Positions 1-14,516 of a DNA stretch of 64,000 nt are shown piece after piece; within the stretch, counting starts at the first letter, position 1; each line of letters starts with the position of its first letter. A model generated the notes under the pieces. The model worked only from the letters and a program-made list of their open reading frames with translations, was not told the origin of the DNA and made no database searches. The DNA is from Engraulis encrasicolus (Eukaryota > Chordata > Actinopteri > Clupeiformes > Engraulidae). The stretch covers positions 47,482,270 to 47,546,269 of the forward strand of contig NC_085875.1 in NCBI RefSeq assembly GCF_034702125.1, written 5' to 3'. Position numbers and translations under genes: made by a program.

Positions 1-154
1 TGGACAAAAGCCCCTTAAGTCTGAGCGCCCCTTGACCATGGCAGACGACTCACAAGACGTGATGACATCACATACTGAAACCACACAGGGCAGTCATGAC
101 GACCAGCTGTGTGACGCATGTTTACGAGCAGGAAAATGGGTAACGGATGCGACA

Positions 155-756
<602 letters not shown>

Positions 757-1014
757 CAAACACGGCCCCTTCTCAGACACTCTCTACACAGGATTTCAAC
801 CTGGGGTGTACTCACTTTTGTTATATGTTGTAAAACGTTAATAGCTGTATTTTGATTTTTCGTGAGTGAACAAGAAATTTAAGCAGATATATATGTTGTT
901 GTTAACAGGTCACTAATCATTGTGTCAAAGTGAAATTTCTTTAATGTTGTCCTATGAAAAGATATACTTACAAATCTGCAAAAATGTGAGGGGTGTACTC
1001 ACTTCTGTGACATA
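757..1014. mobile_element. Fish Tc1/mariner-like non-autonomous repeat, copy 1
   Basis: Contains GGTGTACTCACTTTTGT at one side and GAGGGGTGTACTCACTTCTG at the other, with the typical internal phrase GTCCTATGAAAAGATATA. The copy at 43264-43495 is the same sequence in reverse orientation. I recognise this as a dispersed repeat common in fish; superfamily assignment is from memory. Confidence 0.65.
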
Positions 1015-2155
1015 CTGTATATTGCCATTTACCATTTATATTGCCCTTACATTAAAACACAGCAGTCTGCACATTAGCTCACAACTCGGAAAGGATCGCT
1101 GTAATTTTGCAGATATTGGAAAATGAAATATTGGAATGCAAGTATGTGTCAGATACACTACAGAGCCCAACTTGGAGCATCTGACCTGAGTTGATTTAAT
1201 CCGTCTGCAGGAGCTGCTGTGGTCAGACTGGCCCAGCCAGTGGTGTGCTCATATTCAAACCCAAACCCCCTTCAGGCCCGAGAAAATTGGGATGTCTGTC
1301 TGATCTTGACAGAAAAAAAGTTATATATATTTTTTGTAGTATATATTTCTTAGTATTTCGCTGGCGGGGTTTCTGAGAGGTTTGTGTCATCATAACCACA
1401 GCCTTTCTAACACTGAACATCTGGCGTGGAGGACCATCAAGGACTTTCTTTCCATAAGGTCACTCTGGTTTCTCCTTTGAGATCTTCGGGGAAGTTTGAG
1501 CCAGTGGGACATGGGATGGGGATGGGGGTGGGAGGGGTTCGGTGGCGTGGGAGTTGGAGGTGGGCTTCAGCTGCGCACCACTGTGTCACTTTTCCACTGA
1601 GTGCCACTGCCCATCCCCGTCTTCGTCCTCTTCGTCTGAACTGACGCCAGCGCTGGTAGGTAGATCCCTGACCTCACACTTCCTTGTTTTTCCTGTCCCT
1701 GACGCCACCCTTGCCAGCTTGAGGAGGTCATCCCCCCTGAGCACACACACTACTACACACTACATAACGCAACCATCCAGTTGTCCAGTTTGGCTCAGCT
1801 GTCTGTGAGAGAAGCTGGCCATTCCACATCACGCCAGGCCTATTTGTTTATGGAAAATTGCACAGAGGATGGCGAGGAGCATAACCAAAGCTGAGTCTGA
1901 GAGGCTGAGTGGCAGATTTATGTGGAACTGGGCGAGGTTGCCAGGGTGACCTCATGGCCGGAGTGGAGAACCAATGCCAGACTGGTGCACTGCCTGAACT
2001 TCTGAAGAAGTGGTGTGACTGAGGTGTTCGCGTGCAGTCTACCCATCGGGTCTCGAACTCGCCACCTTCAAGTCAACGCATCAGTTCGGACATGGGAGGC
2101 ACAGCATGATAGCGCTGAGCTAAAGGACCAGTCTCACAGCTCAGTGGGCAGTCCA
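1015..2155. other. Non-coding, nothing firm
   Basis: Open frames are short and lack homology. A TC-rich stretch at 1618-1640 and a GGTGGG run near 1520 are the only compositional features. Confidence 0.6.
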
Positions 2156-2490
2156 TGGGCAGTCATGGGTGAGCGGTTAGGGCGTCAGACTTGCATCCCA
2201 GAGGTTGCCGGTTCGACTCCCGAACCCGCCAGGTTGGTGGGGGGAGTAATCAACCAGTGCTCTCCCCCATCCTCCTCCATGACTGAGGTACCCTGAGCAT
2301 GGTACCGTCCCACCGCACTGCTCCCCATGGGGCGCCACTGAGGGCTGCCCCCTTGCACGGGTGAGGCATAAATGCAATTTCGTTGTGTGCAGTGTGCAGT
2401 GTTCACTTGTGTGTGCTGTGGAGTGCTGTGTCACAATGACAATGGGAGTTGGAGTTTCCCAATGGGCTTTCACTTTCACGCTTTCAGTGC
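2156..2490 (+). mobile_element. tRNA-derived SINE, family A, copy 1
   Basis: The head resembles a tRNA: GTGAGCGGTTAGGGCGTCAG as an A-box region and GGTTGCCGGTTCGACTCCCG as a B box. The body contains CCATGACTGAGGTACCCTGA and ATGCAATTTCGTTGTGTGCA. The copy at 15756-16075 is highly similar over the whole length. Confidence 0.85.
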
Positions 2491-3059
2491 TACTGATACT
2501 GTATGAGGCTTCAGGAGGTAGGTTTTTACTAACGTTCCACACCACACTCTACTAGTTGGCCTCTGTTACAGTTGTACAGACCTTAGGCCAGTCAGTCAGT
2601 AAATCTAGCTTTAGCGTTAGTTCTGGCAGGCCGTGCTACTCAAGACCAACGTGTCGTGTATAGATGGGTTCTAAAAAAAAAATTTCCCCTGGCTGCGCGA
2701 CCCTGGCTGCGTGCGCACAACTCAACCTTTGATTGCTGGAAACCGCTGTCGGTCAAAAAATTAGCTCACGTGGTTGGCTGCCACGTGTTTATAAACAAAA
2801 ACAACATGTGTAACATGGCATAGGCTACTCCTTGTCATGTTGCTGGCTCTGTTCAAGGGGGGAATTATTTGTTCTCCTAATCTTAAATTGGGTGAGCATT
2901 ACACTGCTGCTGTCCCCTGAATCTCTGCTTTCCTTGGTGCTCATGGAAAACCAGGGGCTTTTTTTGCCTATTGTAAAGCATTAACAGACACTCACAAGTA
3001 AAATGGCACTCTACCAGCCCCATTGCCTAATTGGCCGTTTGTAGGCCAACAAAAACGAT

Positions 3060-4080
3060 ATCCCAGAAAACCCAGCCCAGAAGAAAGGAATAGTTTTTGA
3101 CTGGAGCCCTACGTATCAGGGCAACCACTACCACCAACCCATCAACATCGGAGGGGAGTCAGTGGAGGTAGTACAGAGCTTCAGATTCCTGGGTGTGCAC
3201 ATCGGCCAGGACCTGTCATGGAGCGCCAACACCTTTGCAATAGCTAAAAAGGGATCCCAAAGGCTATAAAGTACTCTAAAGAAGGCCCAGCTACCACGAG
3301 ATCTGCTCACTAATTTCTACAGGTGTACGATTGAATCAGTAATTACATACAGCATTACATCTTGGTACACCAGCTGCACACACAACAACAAAAATATGCA
3401 TTACTAAAACAGCAGAGAGAATCATTGTTTGCCAACTACCCACACTTGAGGAGATATATACACCATACACACTGCACAATAGGGCTGTAACGATACACTC
3501 AACTCACGATTCGGTTCCTATCACGATTTTTACCTACGGTCCAATACACCCCACAATTTCACATTTGCCAACATTATAGAATAAAATGATGTTATATTTT
3601 ATAGGTAGAATAGGTTACAAGAGGCTACTAATAATTTTAAGAAGTTAAATATAATAATGATGATTTTAAACTTGGAAGCACTATCACTTCATATCATGTC
3701 ATGGTTTTCTGGACATACTGTATGGGTAGCACAACTTTGAAAGGGCATTTCACGATATTGCCTCCTTGTATCGCGATACAGTATTGTGACTCTGTGTATC
3801 GCGATTTCTCGGTTCGATACAATATCGTTACAGCCCTACTGCACAAACAGAGCATTAAACATCCTTAAAGATCACACACACCATGGTCACAGGCTCTTCA
3901 CCATGTTACCATCTGGCAGGTGCTTTAGGACTCTGTGTGCCCGCACTACGAGAATGAAGGGCAGTTTCTATCCTACGGCCTTCAGACTTTTGAACTCAAT
4001 ATGTCACCTGCCCCCCTCAATACTTCAGGACTCTCTATACTGTCTAGACTCTACTGTGAGGTGCATATGGACTTTGCCAT
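3060..4080 (+). mobile_element. LINE reverse-transcriptase 3' fragment, split by a hAT insertion
   Basis: The plus strand encodes a decayed non-LTR retrotransposon C-terminus. Around 3160-3400 it reads VVQSFRFLGVHIGQDLSWS and QLPRDLLTNFYRCTIESVIT with a stop; at 3850-3995 it reads DHTHHGHRLFTMLPSGRCFR and TRMKGSFYPTAFRLLN. These are the order and spacing of the L2/Rex1-like tail. The two halves are separated exactly by the hAT element at 3480-3838. Confidence 0.8.
3480..3838. mobile_element. hAT MITE with perfect 8-bp target duplication
   Basis: Terminal inverted repeats TAGGGCTGTAACGATA and its complement at 3823-3838 are perfect over 16 bp, and the element is flanked by CTGCACAA at 3472-3479 and 3839-3846. 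359 bp, non-coding. The 8-bp duplication identifies the hAT superfamily. Confidence 0.93.
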
Positions 4081-4096
4081 AAAATCTGGTGCAATT

Positions 4097-4221
<125 letters not shown>

Positions 4222-4463
4222 TTACAGACTAGGTATGAATGGTAAAATCATCATCAATCATCTACTACGTAATTGTGCACAACACAACAGATTCATTTTT
4301 CAATAATGCATCTTATCACAATTCTGCAGGGTTTTTTGTGTGTTTTTTGTTTTACTTTTGGCCAATCAGGGACTCCCTGGCAGGTGGGGCCCCCTAGGCT
4401 GCAGCCATTTCTAGCCCAGGCATGACCACACCAGTTGAGCCCATAACCATATGCTCGTCCTAC

Positions 4464-4615
4464 CTGGGATGACGAGGAACAGGAGCTTGGCGCTGGTGCG
4501 GCGGAGATCTCGTGGTCCAAACTTGAGCAGCTCTGTGACGGCTCCGCAGCAGTACAGGTGCTCCACGCTGGCCTTGTCCATGTCCCCCTCAGCCCCCATC
4601 TCCATCAAAACAACG
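4464..4615 (-). CDS. Isolated candidate coding exon, ARM/HEAT-like helix
   Basis: A 152-bp open segment bounded by acceptor cttctgctcgtgcag and donor ATCCCAG|GTAGGA, entering and leaving with one base. It has GC-rich, exon-like codon use, unlike its AT-rich surroundings. It encodes VVLMEMGAEGDMDKASVEHL, then YCCGAVTELLKFGPRDLRRT and SAKLLFLVIP. The pattern GAVTELL...L...SAKLLFLV resembles an armadillo-type helix pair, but I cannot name the gene and no adjoining exon is evident. It could belong to a neighbour extending past the left edge, or be a processed fragment. Confidence 0.45.
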
Positions 4616-4663
4616 CTGCACGAGCAGAAGAAAAAGGCAAGGAATACATGAGAGACTCTAGAA

Positions 4664-4735
4664 CAGGGGTTCCCAAACATGATCAAGACAAGGCCCCTAC
4701 CACCAGCAGATTCCACCCCGCTTTGAAAAACACTG
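4664..4735. mobile_element. Short hAT-type MITE
   Basis: 72 bp beginning CAGGGGTTCCCAAAC and ending AAAACACTG, flanked by CTCTAGAA (4656-4663) and CACTAGAA (4736-4743), 7 of 8 identical. Non-coding; lies 48 bp upstream, on the minus strand, of the candidate exon's acceptor. Confidence 0.75.
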
Positions 4736-6184
<1,449 letters not shown>

Positions 6185-6785
6185 GGGACTGTTCGTTATT
6201 TATTTTCGGGGTCACCGGAAGAAAATAGGGGAGGGTCACGTCATTTTTTTCATTGCTGAGGGGAGGGTCATCAATTTCTTTTAAGCTGGCTAGGGGAGGG
6301 TCATCCAAAAATGTTTGGCACATTTATTAGAAAAAAGCATTCCTACCTTGTTTGTATGCTTTGATGTAACATAGCCTCAGAAACGCTTCTCCATTTAGCT
6401 AAAATTGATCACAGATTCATACCCCGTTGTGTTCTGTTGTGTCGAAGAGCTATCATAAGTTATCATAAGCTAAATCAAATTATAAATGTATGAAATGCCC
6501 CCGCGTTCGTGAAGTAGACTACTATAGTTTTCAAGAGGGCGCCTACAATAACATCCAGTAAGCTAGCAGCAGCGTTGGTCAATCAACGTTTGTCAAAAAA
6601 ATAAAAAATAAGGTAGAATAGGGCTATTTACTACTTCTCCATAGGGGAGGGTCATGCATTTTTTTGACGGCGTCGCGGGGAGGGTCATCAAAGTTTTGAA
6701 GCTCGTTAGGGGAGGGTCATGCAAAATTTGACGATCAAAGGTGGACATCTTCCGGCGACCCCAAAAATAAATAACGAACAGTCCC
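6185..6785. mobile_element. PIF/Harbinger-like MITE with internal G-rich direct repeats
   Basis: Near-perfect ~38-bp terminal inverted repeats start GGGACTGTTCGTTATTTATT and the element is flanked by TTA (6182-6184 and 6786-6788), the 3-bp target typical of PIF/Harbinger. Inside, GGGGAGGGTCA occurs six times in one orientation, three near each end. No coding capacity. Confidence 0.85.
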
Positions 6786-8091
6786 TTAGGTAATACCATC
6801 ATTGAAAGCCTATTATTGTGGGCTAGGTAGGCTAGTCTTTTTTAATGAATCACTTGTGATATTAACCCACTGAAACCTAACAAGAAAGATCCACCAAAAG
6901 GAAAACTGGCAGGTCAAGTCTCGAAGTCAGCCCTGGCAACTTTGACTATAGAGCTATCCATCACCAATCATATTACCGGTATCCCATGCGCTGGACATAT
7001 TTCAGAGCATCATTCATTCCTAGCCAGCATGTACACAAACGGGCTACTTTAATAGCACTACATGGCTACTCGAAGTAGAGCTACAACCCTTACCTACGAA
7101 TGTGAAATTGTCCAAATGAAGGCGATTTTGTGGATTCGACAACTGTCAATGAACTTTTGCCTAATTCATGACGGGTTCAGCTGATAGCTGTCAGTTTTCA
7201 GATTCATCGAGTAATTCACGAAAGGTCTGTTGCGTAGGCTATTGGGTTACTGCCATCTACTGTCTTGGAGTGTAGTTGCAGACAAAAACCATGTGGGTGG
7301 AGGACACATGACTTTCTGGTGAGGTCTAGTAAATTCCAAGTCGTTGATATGATGTCTTCTGGTGTCGTTCCAAAGTCAGAGTGTGATCCCTTTGGAACAC
7401 CTTCTCTCTCCAAGAAGGCATAGCAAACTAAGCTAAATTCTTCTATTTCTTACTAGGGTGCCTTGTCTGTCCCAATCCCAAAGCTGTTCAACTCAATTAA
7501 CAAAGAAGCTAACCATCCACACTCCAGTTTAGGCCTAGGCCTACTAACGCAGAGAGGTTTCAGTGGATCTACATTTAGATAGCCAAACACTGCTGGCTGA
7601 ATTATTGAAAAGTGCACTGAGAAGGAGTTATGAGTGCATCATCAACATCAAGGTGAATGTAGGCCCAGGGCTGCCGCTAGGCCCAGAGTGCTTAGTGACC
7701 TCCTCCGTGACAGCAAAAAGGAGGACATAGGCCTATTGTAGGTAGGGGGGGTTGGTGGGTTGGGGGTTTGCATTTCTTAGATAAAATTTCATGCATTTTA
7801 ATGCATTTTTGTCCTGCTTAATGCTGTACCTTACACCGGACAAGGCACTGAAAAGGCGGACGGTCCATCCTAAAGACGGATGTCGTCTGGGCACCCTAGC
7901 TTAGGATAGGTCTAAGCCACTTTGCTCCAAAAATTTGGGCCTCCACATTAAAACTTAAAGAAAATATATATATATATTATTAAAAAATATAAAATGCACC
8001 AGATACATGGGGAACGCACAATAGAGACAAGCTGCTGGAGGAACTGGAGAACAAAGAGCAAACCACAGTCACATAGGAGTATTAAATAGAC
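6786..8091. other. Non-coding
   Basis: No gene seen. CAGGGCTGCCGCTAGGCCCA at 7668 resembles a hAT end without a partner; G-rich runs at 7741-7768. Confidence 0.55.
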
Positions 8092-8262
8092 TAGGCCTGG
8101 CCCTGCCGTGGCCATCCAGTAGGGCACTCGCCTGCCATGCGGCTGACCCCGGTTCGATTCCCGGTCTGGGTCCTTTGCCGTCCCCTCCCCGTCTCTCTCC
8201 CCATTTGCTTCCTGTCTACCTCTCATACTGTCCTGACCATAATAAAGTCTAAAAAGGCCAGT
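8092..8262 (+). mobile_element. tRNA-derived SINE, family B
   Basis: GCCCTGCCGTGGCCATCCAG, then CCGGTTCGATTCCCGG (B box), then GTCCTTTGCCGTCCCCTCCC, ending in CCATAATAAAGTCTAAAAAGG. The family recurs at 22990, 36960, 37216 and 41947. Confidence 0.85.
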
Positions 8263-11200
8263 CTAAGTCTTGACCAACTTGTTAGGTATATAAATCTGTC
8301 AAGTCAAATTACCACATCATAGCAAAAGTTATTCAATATTTTGCGTATTTCTGCAATAAAACAAATAACAACAAAAGCATGGAAACAACCAAAAGCACCG
8401 GACCTTGATAAGTGGCGTAATGGAGAAACTGACTTTAAGTCCAGAAATCAACTAGGCCTACATAATGGTATAAAGAAATAATAACAAAGGCAGGCAATAA
8501 GTAGCCTTAAACCAGTTCATCAACCATTCCTGTCCTATTCACAGCAACCACAGTAGGCCCCTAAGTCTGTGTGGGAAAATCATTTTCTTATTGTGGGCTA
8601 GTTTGGTTACATTTTTCCCATGTAATTTGGTACATCATTTCATTATTCGTCTAGAATGTGCATACAGAATGTAAATGCATGTTATTTATGAGAAGAGGCC
8701 CACAGTACGAGTTTAGTTATTTGCATTATAAGATCCCTCCTGCTTCATCCCGGGGAAATTGTGCACAGCATGATACATAAAGTGATCCTCCACACAGCAT
8801 GATAACAGGCCAAGGCTTTACGTCATTGACCATGTTAAAGTCCATTACCCATGTCATGTGGTATGTCAGTGCTTAGCTTTCCCTCAAAGCAAGTCAACAC
8901 AGTCTTCTACTGATTGGGCAGATACACAGCTATTCTTTGTAAATATGTGTGTATGCTGGATTGTCATTGTCATTGTGGTATAGTAGTAGGCCTCTCCAAT
9001 AAAATAATTAAATGTGTTCTCCATTGAACTCCATTCTCCAAGGAAGAACGCCATTCATACCAATATGCGGACCGATGCTTGGGAAAGCCAGGTGTGGACA
9101 GGACTGGTAATCTTGGCATACAGGGTATTTGGGTCAGAATAGTTGGGATTTTTTGCATTTTGGAGACTGGCACAATTTAGAAGGGGTAAAAATGCCTAGA
9201 CCTGTTTTGGTCCCAGACCAACCGCATATATGGTGCTATATCCTAAACATGCCTGGAAGAACAGACGTTAACTCGTGTGTTTTTTTAAAGAACGGTTTCA
9301 ATTTATGTATGAATTATGCATAACACCTCTAACAGTAGGCTATCTGACAAGTCCTTTTCCAGAAGTGAGAGATTTCAGTGGTTTTGCGGTGGTAATGTTT
9401 TTAATATTTTTGATTTCTTTACTAGACCTTTCAACATTTTTATAGGGTTGAATTTTGGAGGCCTGGGGAATTTTGGTCAAAAGCCTTCAAAACATTCGAT
9501 ACCAATAATTTCCCATGATGGAAGATGAGAAAATGGTCTACCGGTAAAACTGCCATTAGAAAGCACAAATATTTCACCAGGGGCTTGTCGGTTTCTTGCT
9601 AATGTCGTCAGCCTAAGAAGAGTGAGAGGCATCATTTGCTGCTTTGTCAGCGGAAAAAGAACAAGAAAGATGTACAGTATAAGGTTGAATGAAACGCTGA
9701 AAGTCAGTAACAATGATTCAGTCTATCAGTGTATCAAACTTGCAAAATGATTTGAACTCTTAGGGTACATAATAGATAGATAATACATACATTTTTCTCA
9801 TACCTAAGTAAAGGACTCGCACTGTAACATGTGAAAATAGCACATGGAATGTGTATTTGCTATATGGCACTATATGATTTCATAAAATTTGTCCATATAG
9901 GCTCGTTTTTATATTTTTCTTTCCTTTGCTGCTGCTGCTGACGATGACGATGACGAGGATGATGATGTTATTGTCTTGTACCTGTGAAAGTCAAGACTAA
10001 CTTCACAACTCGCATTGTCTTTGTTCAAGATTGAGTAATGAATATACCTGTAGTGCACAATTCAAAACAGTCTGTTTGGCAAGAGAATAGAAAGCTTGGA
10101 AGACTTTCTGTACTGTATAAGCACCTGTGAAAACAAACCGTAACATAGCTATACCATAACAGAGATCTCAGTATGCTTTGACCAAGTTTGCAGTTTTCAC
10201 ACTATACATTTAACAAATGAATCTTTATTATGCTGAATTCATTTCGACGTATCAGATGACAGCCTAACTATCCCATCCACCAAAGAATATGCTAATTGTA
10301 TTTAATAAATTAATGATATGCACAGATGTTTCTTGTTTATTAACATGTAATGCCAGGTGCATTATCAACTTTTTGAGGTATGTGTCCATGTTTATGTGGA
10401 AGGAGAGAGGGGGGGAGGGGGGGCAACAATTTAATATTTCAACATGAAGAAAATGTAAAAGCTAGGTAATCAAAACTGATCACATTGAACAATCATATAG
10501 TTGTTAGTTGTCACACAACATTGCATACAGTATTGCTCCATAGTGAACGTATGGGTACTTCTTTTTATGTTTTTAATACAGTTTTTGTATGTGGCATGTG
10601 AGTCCTTTTGTGCTCAGAGGCAAGGTGTCATGTGTGTCATGACAAGTCAATGTCCACTTTTAAGATCTAGTCCAAAAAAAAAAGAATTTATTGATTCAAT
10701 AACAGTTGTAAAATGCAACGCTCCCAGTGGTTCAGCCGCCCTACACACAATTGGGTTATGGGTGTTTCGCATATCTTCACCATGTGTGTCCAGTCTGTTG
10801 TAAGTTTAAAAGAAACAGCATGTCAAGAGTTGAGTCGATCTCACCATATACATTGACAGCTATACTCCTCCATCTTACTGGCAAGGCTGGTATTGATCAA
10901 TCATTTCAGATGTTTTTTATAACCATTTCACTCAAACAAGATTTATGAGGTTAAGTGTGACAGGCGAATTAAAATGAGTGTTTTACTATGACTTTCTCAA
11001 GACAGAAATGGACGTAGTCCATTTTTTTTTAAAGTAGGGGAGCCTTCATTGAAATTTGACAGACAGTCAGACTTTATCTCGGCTGAATATTGCTAAAACA
11101 ATGTAGCAGAGCTTAAAGATAGAGTGTATGGTCTTGTTTTGTCCAATCCTTGCCCATTCCTTGTTCCACCAGATGACAAAAAGTATTAAAGAAAATCCTA

Positions 11201-11593
11201 GACAGACACTCAAACGGTACATTAATTAAACGTGTTCATCTCTGGTGAATATTTCTGGCTTAAACTTAGATATTTCTCTTTGGCACATTAAGCTAGATCT
11301 GATGCAATGATTATACATAAATATCCTGGGAAGCTCCCGGAGGAATACTCCTGGATGCAACAGTGACAAGTGAGGTCAGCTTTACCCTGTCACAGTCAAT
11401 CGTTGTTTGTCTGGACACTGTAAAGACTGCTCTCACAACAGCACTTTCAGGGTTTCAAGGGGTGGGGATGCCGAGCTGAATGTTCAACATACACGCAAAA
11501 ACGAAAATGGACAGATTATAGCCTACTGACGATTTTTGAAGAGGACAAAAGCTTCAGTTCTCTCACCCACAATGGATGAGTTATGATATTACA
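8263..11593. other. 3.3 kb with nothing recognisable
   Basis: AT-rich, no coding evidence, no clear repeat family; only a short GAT run (9940-9968) and a G run (10405-10425). Confidence 0.6.
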
Positions 11594-11594
11594 C

Positions 11595-11627
<33 letters not shown>

Positions 11628-11628
11628 G
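11594..11628. repeat. (ACA)n microsatellite
   Basis: About twelve ACA units just ahead of the GACA/GGCA minisatellite. Confidence 0.98.
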
Positions 11629-11725
11629 GAGCAGTTAAAGATGGCAACCTGGCCAAGGCCAAGCTGGCCAAGGGATGTGCGGTATGTGATGTGTGTTTGC
11701 CCCTTGCAAAAGACCCAGAACACTG

Positions 11726-11957
11726 CAGGCAGGCAGACAGACAGACAGGCAGACAGGCAGGCAGTCAGACAGTCAGACAGACAGACAGACAGACATACAG
11801 ACAGGCAGACAGGCAGTCAGACAGGCAGACAGACATACAGACAGGCAGACAGGCAGACAGGCAGACAGACATACAGACAGGCAGTCAGACAGGCAGACAG
11901 ACATACAGACAGGCAGTCAGACAGGCAGACAGACATACAGACAGGCAGGCAGACAAA
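11726..11957. repeat. GGCA/GACA tetranucleotide minisatellite
   Basis: Mixed CAGA, CAGG, CAGT and CATA units with a higher-order 30-50-bp pattern (GACAGACATACAGACAGGCA repeated several times). Confidence 0.97.
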
Positions 11958-12302
11958 GAGGGAGGCACTGGGAAACCAACAGGGGGAACAAAGGGGTTAG
12001 TTGCCCCGGACACATAGAGGGGTCCGGAATTGAGTCCCCATTACATTTTTCTTTGTGTACAGTATTGGGTAGGGGGCCCTTTCATATGACTTCGTCCTAC
12101 TGTAGCCCTGGCCAAAGCTGCCAGCGGCCCTGAACAGACATTTAAGGTCATAGCAATACCTGGCCCAAACTTAAAGAGCAAACTTATTGTCCCATTGCCT
12201 GTTTAAAGTGTTTATGAAACGAAAACAAAGTAAAGGAATTTGACCATTTCCAGGACAGATTCTGAAGGGGTGAGTTCACCTCATTCCACCTTGTTCAGAT
12301 CA

Positions 12303-12682
12303 ATGGCGGCTAGTACCAAAACAAAGCGCAGTGTCAAGCAGTGTGTTGCTGGAGGGTCGAACGGTGCCAGCTGCAAAAATGGCTACTTGACAGAAGGAAT
12401 ATCTTTGCACAAGTTCCCTTCTGTGAAGAATGATGGAACTGTGGCCGACAAGGAGAAGGCTAAATCAAGCTAGGGCTCTGTGGATCCAATGCGTGGTTTT
12501 GAAGCAAGCTCTTGGTCACTGTTGTGCTCGGCACATTTCTACCCCTTGTGCTTCACCACAAATGTGGAGGTCGCGGGCATGGTTGGACTGAAGAGAATGC
12601 TATTGCCTCAAGCAGTTCCAACAATATACATCGCCGGCGTGCAGACTGAAACTGCCCCTGTAACTGCTCGGGCACGAAGACA
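12303..12682 (+). pseudogene. Broken THAP-type zinc-finger exon
   Basis: Reading from ATG at 12303, KQCVAGGSNGASCKNGYLTE and GISLHKFPSVKNDG form the first half of a THAP (C2CH) DNA-binding domain. In the same frame, LLCSAHFYPLCF and GLKRMLLPQAVPTIYIAG form the second half, including the C-x2-H and AVPTI box. An in-frame TAG at 12471-12473 splits the two, and the spacing suggests it sits near the invariant Trp. A good donor (GAAGACAG|GTGAGTGC) follows the domain at 12682. THAP domains are found in host regulators and in P-element-like transposases; this variant with a long first C-x-C spacing looks like the multi-copy fish type. No transposase is recognisable downstream. Confidence 0.7.
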
Positions 12683-14324
12683 GGTGAGTGCACTGCTTTG
12701 CTTTAGGCTACTCGTTTTACCTTGTCCATCTGCTTTGTATGTTGTTTTCAGGAAAGGGTAATGCACATTACATGCCAAACCGATGCGAATGCTCTCGGAA
12801 TATGCACTTTTTTATTAATTGCCATTCAACTGGTCAATAAATTGGCATCAGCGTGGTGCTCTCAGTCGAGGACAGCCAACTCACAGATTGGGCTACTCAG
12901 GGCTTTTTCTGAACGGGGAAATAGGGGCGCTCCACCCTCATACCTCCGTGGGTGCACCCTCATACTTTTATATTTATATATATATATATTTGAGCGCCCC
13001 TTATAAATTTCTCATTCATGTGGGGGAACACCCCCCTTCACCCCCTGTAACCTGCCATGATGCTCCCTCATGCCAAAAAATCCTAGAAAAAGTCCTGCTA
13101 CTGCTTAGCGAATAAACAGAGATGCACATAGCGTAGGCCTACTTTGAAGCGTTGATTGTTTGTTTTTAGTATTGTGGTGCACGTGTGGCTGACTTTTGGA
13201 CACACCTCGTCCTCAGAGTCCGGCTGAGGGACACGCGACACCTGTGACTTTGAGCACAAAAAAATAATAATAATGATAAACGCTAAAAATATGCTGAGGA
13301 CTCAGGCTATATAGGGCGTTTTTCCAACAGCCTAATACCTCAGTTTTTTCTCTAGTTGATGATATTTTTGCATGTAGCCTACATGCATTTCAATCACACT
13401 ATATCGCGCAATTGAATCAAAATACCCCCCATTTGTCAACAAATACACACGCCATGTCATCTGTGGGTCATGGCAAAGCGCCCTTAGCAACCGTAACCAT
13501 AAACAAAACGAACTGTCAGGCTATGTCAACAATCGTCACTTTGCCTGTCAGACATGTCACTTTCTGCAGATGTATCAGTGCCTCTGAAATAGATTTGTGC
13601 TGCTGTTTTTTTTTTCTCATGAGGTTGGATGTGTGGTTTCTCGACACGCTGATGTTTGTATCAGAATTTTGGTTCCTTTATAAGATGTGGGTCCATCAAA
13701 TGTGTGTTGTTTTCTCAGATCGCCATACTAGCAAACCAGGGACTCCCCTCTATGATGTCACAGCCCAGCTCATTAGTCACACCAAATTTCACAGAATTCA
13801 CACTTTGAGTTGCCATTTTCACAAGTTCCTCCAGGATGATTGGGTTCAAAGTCTCATCGATGCTATCAGAAAAAACAAGGCTTTAATGGGAATGACCGTT
13901 TGTTTTCGTTTCATAAACACTTTAAACAGTGTTTGGATCATCTGAGGGCTAATGAATTGATGGATTAGACAATACTGTAGCTGTGTACATACATGGAGTC
14001 TATTTACGGTAAGACCTATCCTAGCCATCATAGTCCTGCTATTGCCTTGTGCTGTTAAAATGTTGATTTATGGTGTCAGGCTCATAGAGAAGCAGAGATG
14101 GCCCCTGCTTTGTGTAAGCCTCCCATGTGCTTGCACTGTCTGACAGATTTTCACATGTCTGACGAGCCCAAGTATGCAGAGCTGGGTGCATTCCCGTCCA
14201 GAGGAGGCCAAGGACAGATTGGACCCAGCTGACTGGACCGGCGTCTGATGTGCGCAGCCAGGCCCAGGACACAGAGGGACAGGTGGAAGAGGGAGGGCTG
14301 GACGGCCATCAAGAAATTACAGTC
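12683..14324. other. Flank of the THAP exon
   Basis: A possible acceptor (tgttttctcag at 13708-13718) is followed by an open stretch, IAILANQGLPSMMSQ, which stops after about 29 codons. I cannot tie it to the THAP exon. TA-run at 12970-12990. Confidence 0.4.
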
Positions 14325-14410
14325 GCTCTCTCTCTCTGTCTCTCTCTCTCTCTCCCTCTCTCTCTCTCTCTGACTCTCTCTCTCTCTCTGCCTGTCTCCC
14401 CCCCCCTCTA

Positions 14411-14472
<62 letters not shown>

Positions 14473-14475
14473 CCT

Positions 14476-14516
<41 letters not shown>

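Noticed and set aside
2177..2240. tRNA gene
   Set aside because: A- and B-box-like sequence is present but the cloverleaf is incomplete and the same head recurs at 15.77 kb with a shared body, so it is a SINE.
8110..8170. tRNA gene
   Set aside because: Part of SINE family B, repeated at four other full-length places in the window.
9544..9700. Possible coding segment near 9.5-9.7 kb
   Set aside because: No splice-consistent open block or homology; ordinary non-coding sequence.
11726..11957. CRISPR-like array
   Set aside because: Units are 4-bp based with no distinct spacers, and the genome is a vertebrate.
13412..13945. 177-codon plus-strand frame as a gene
   Set aside because: Composition is low-complexity and non-conserved, it starts in AT-rich sequence, and no domain is recognisable. 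At most its second part could be an exon, which I could not support.
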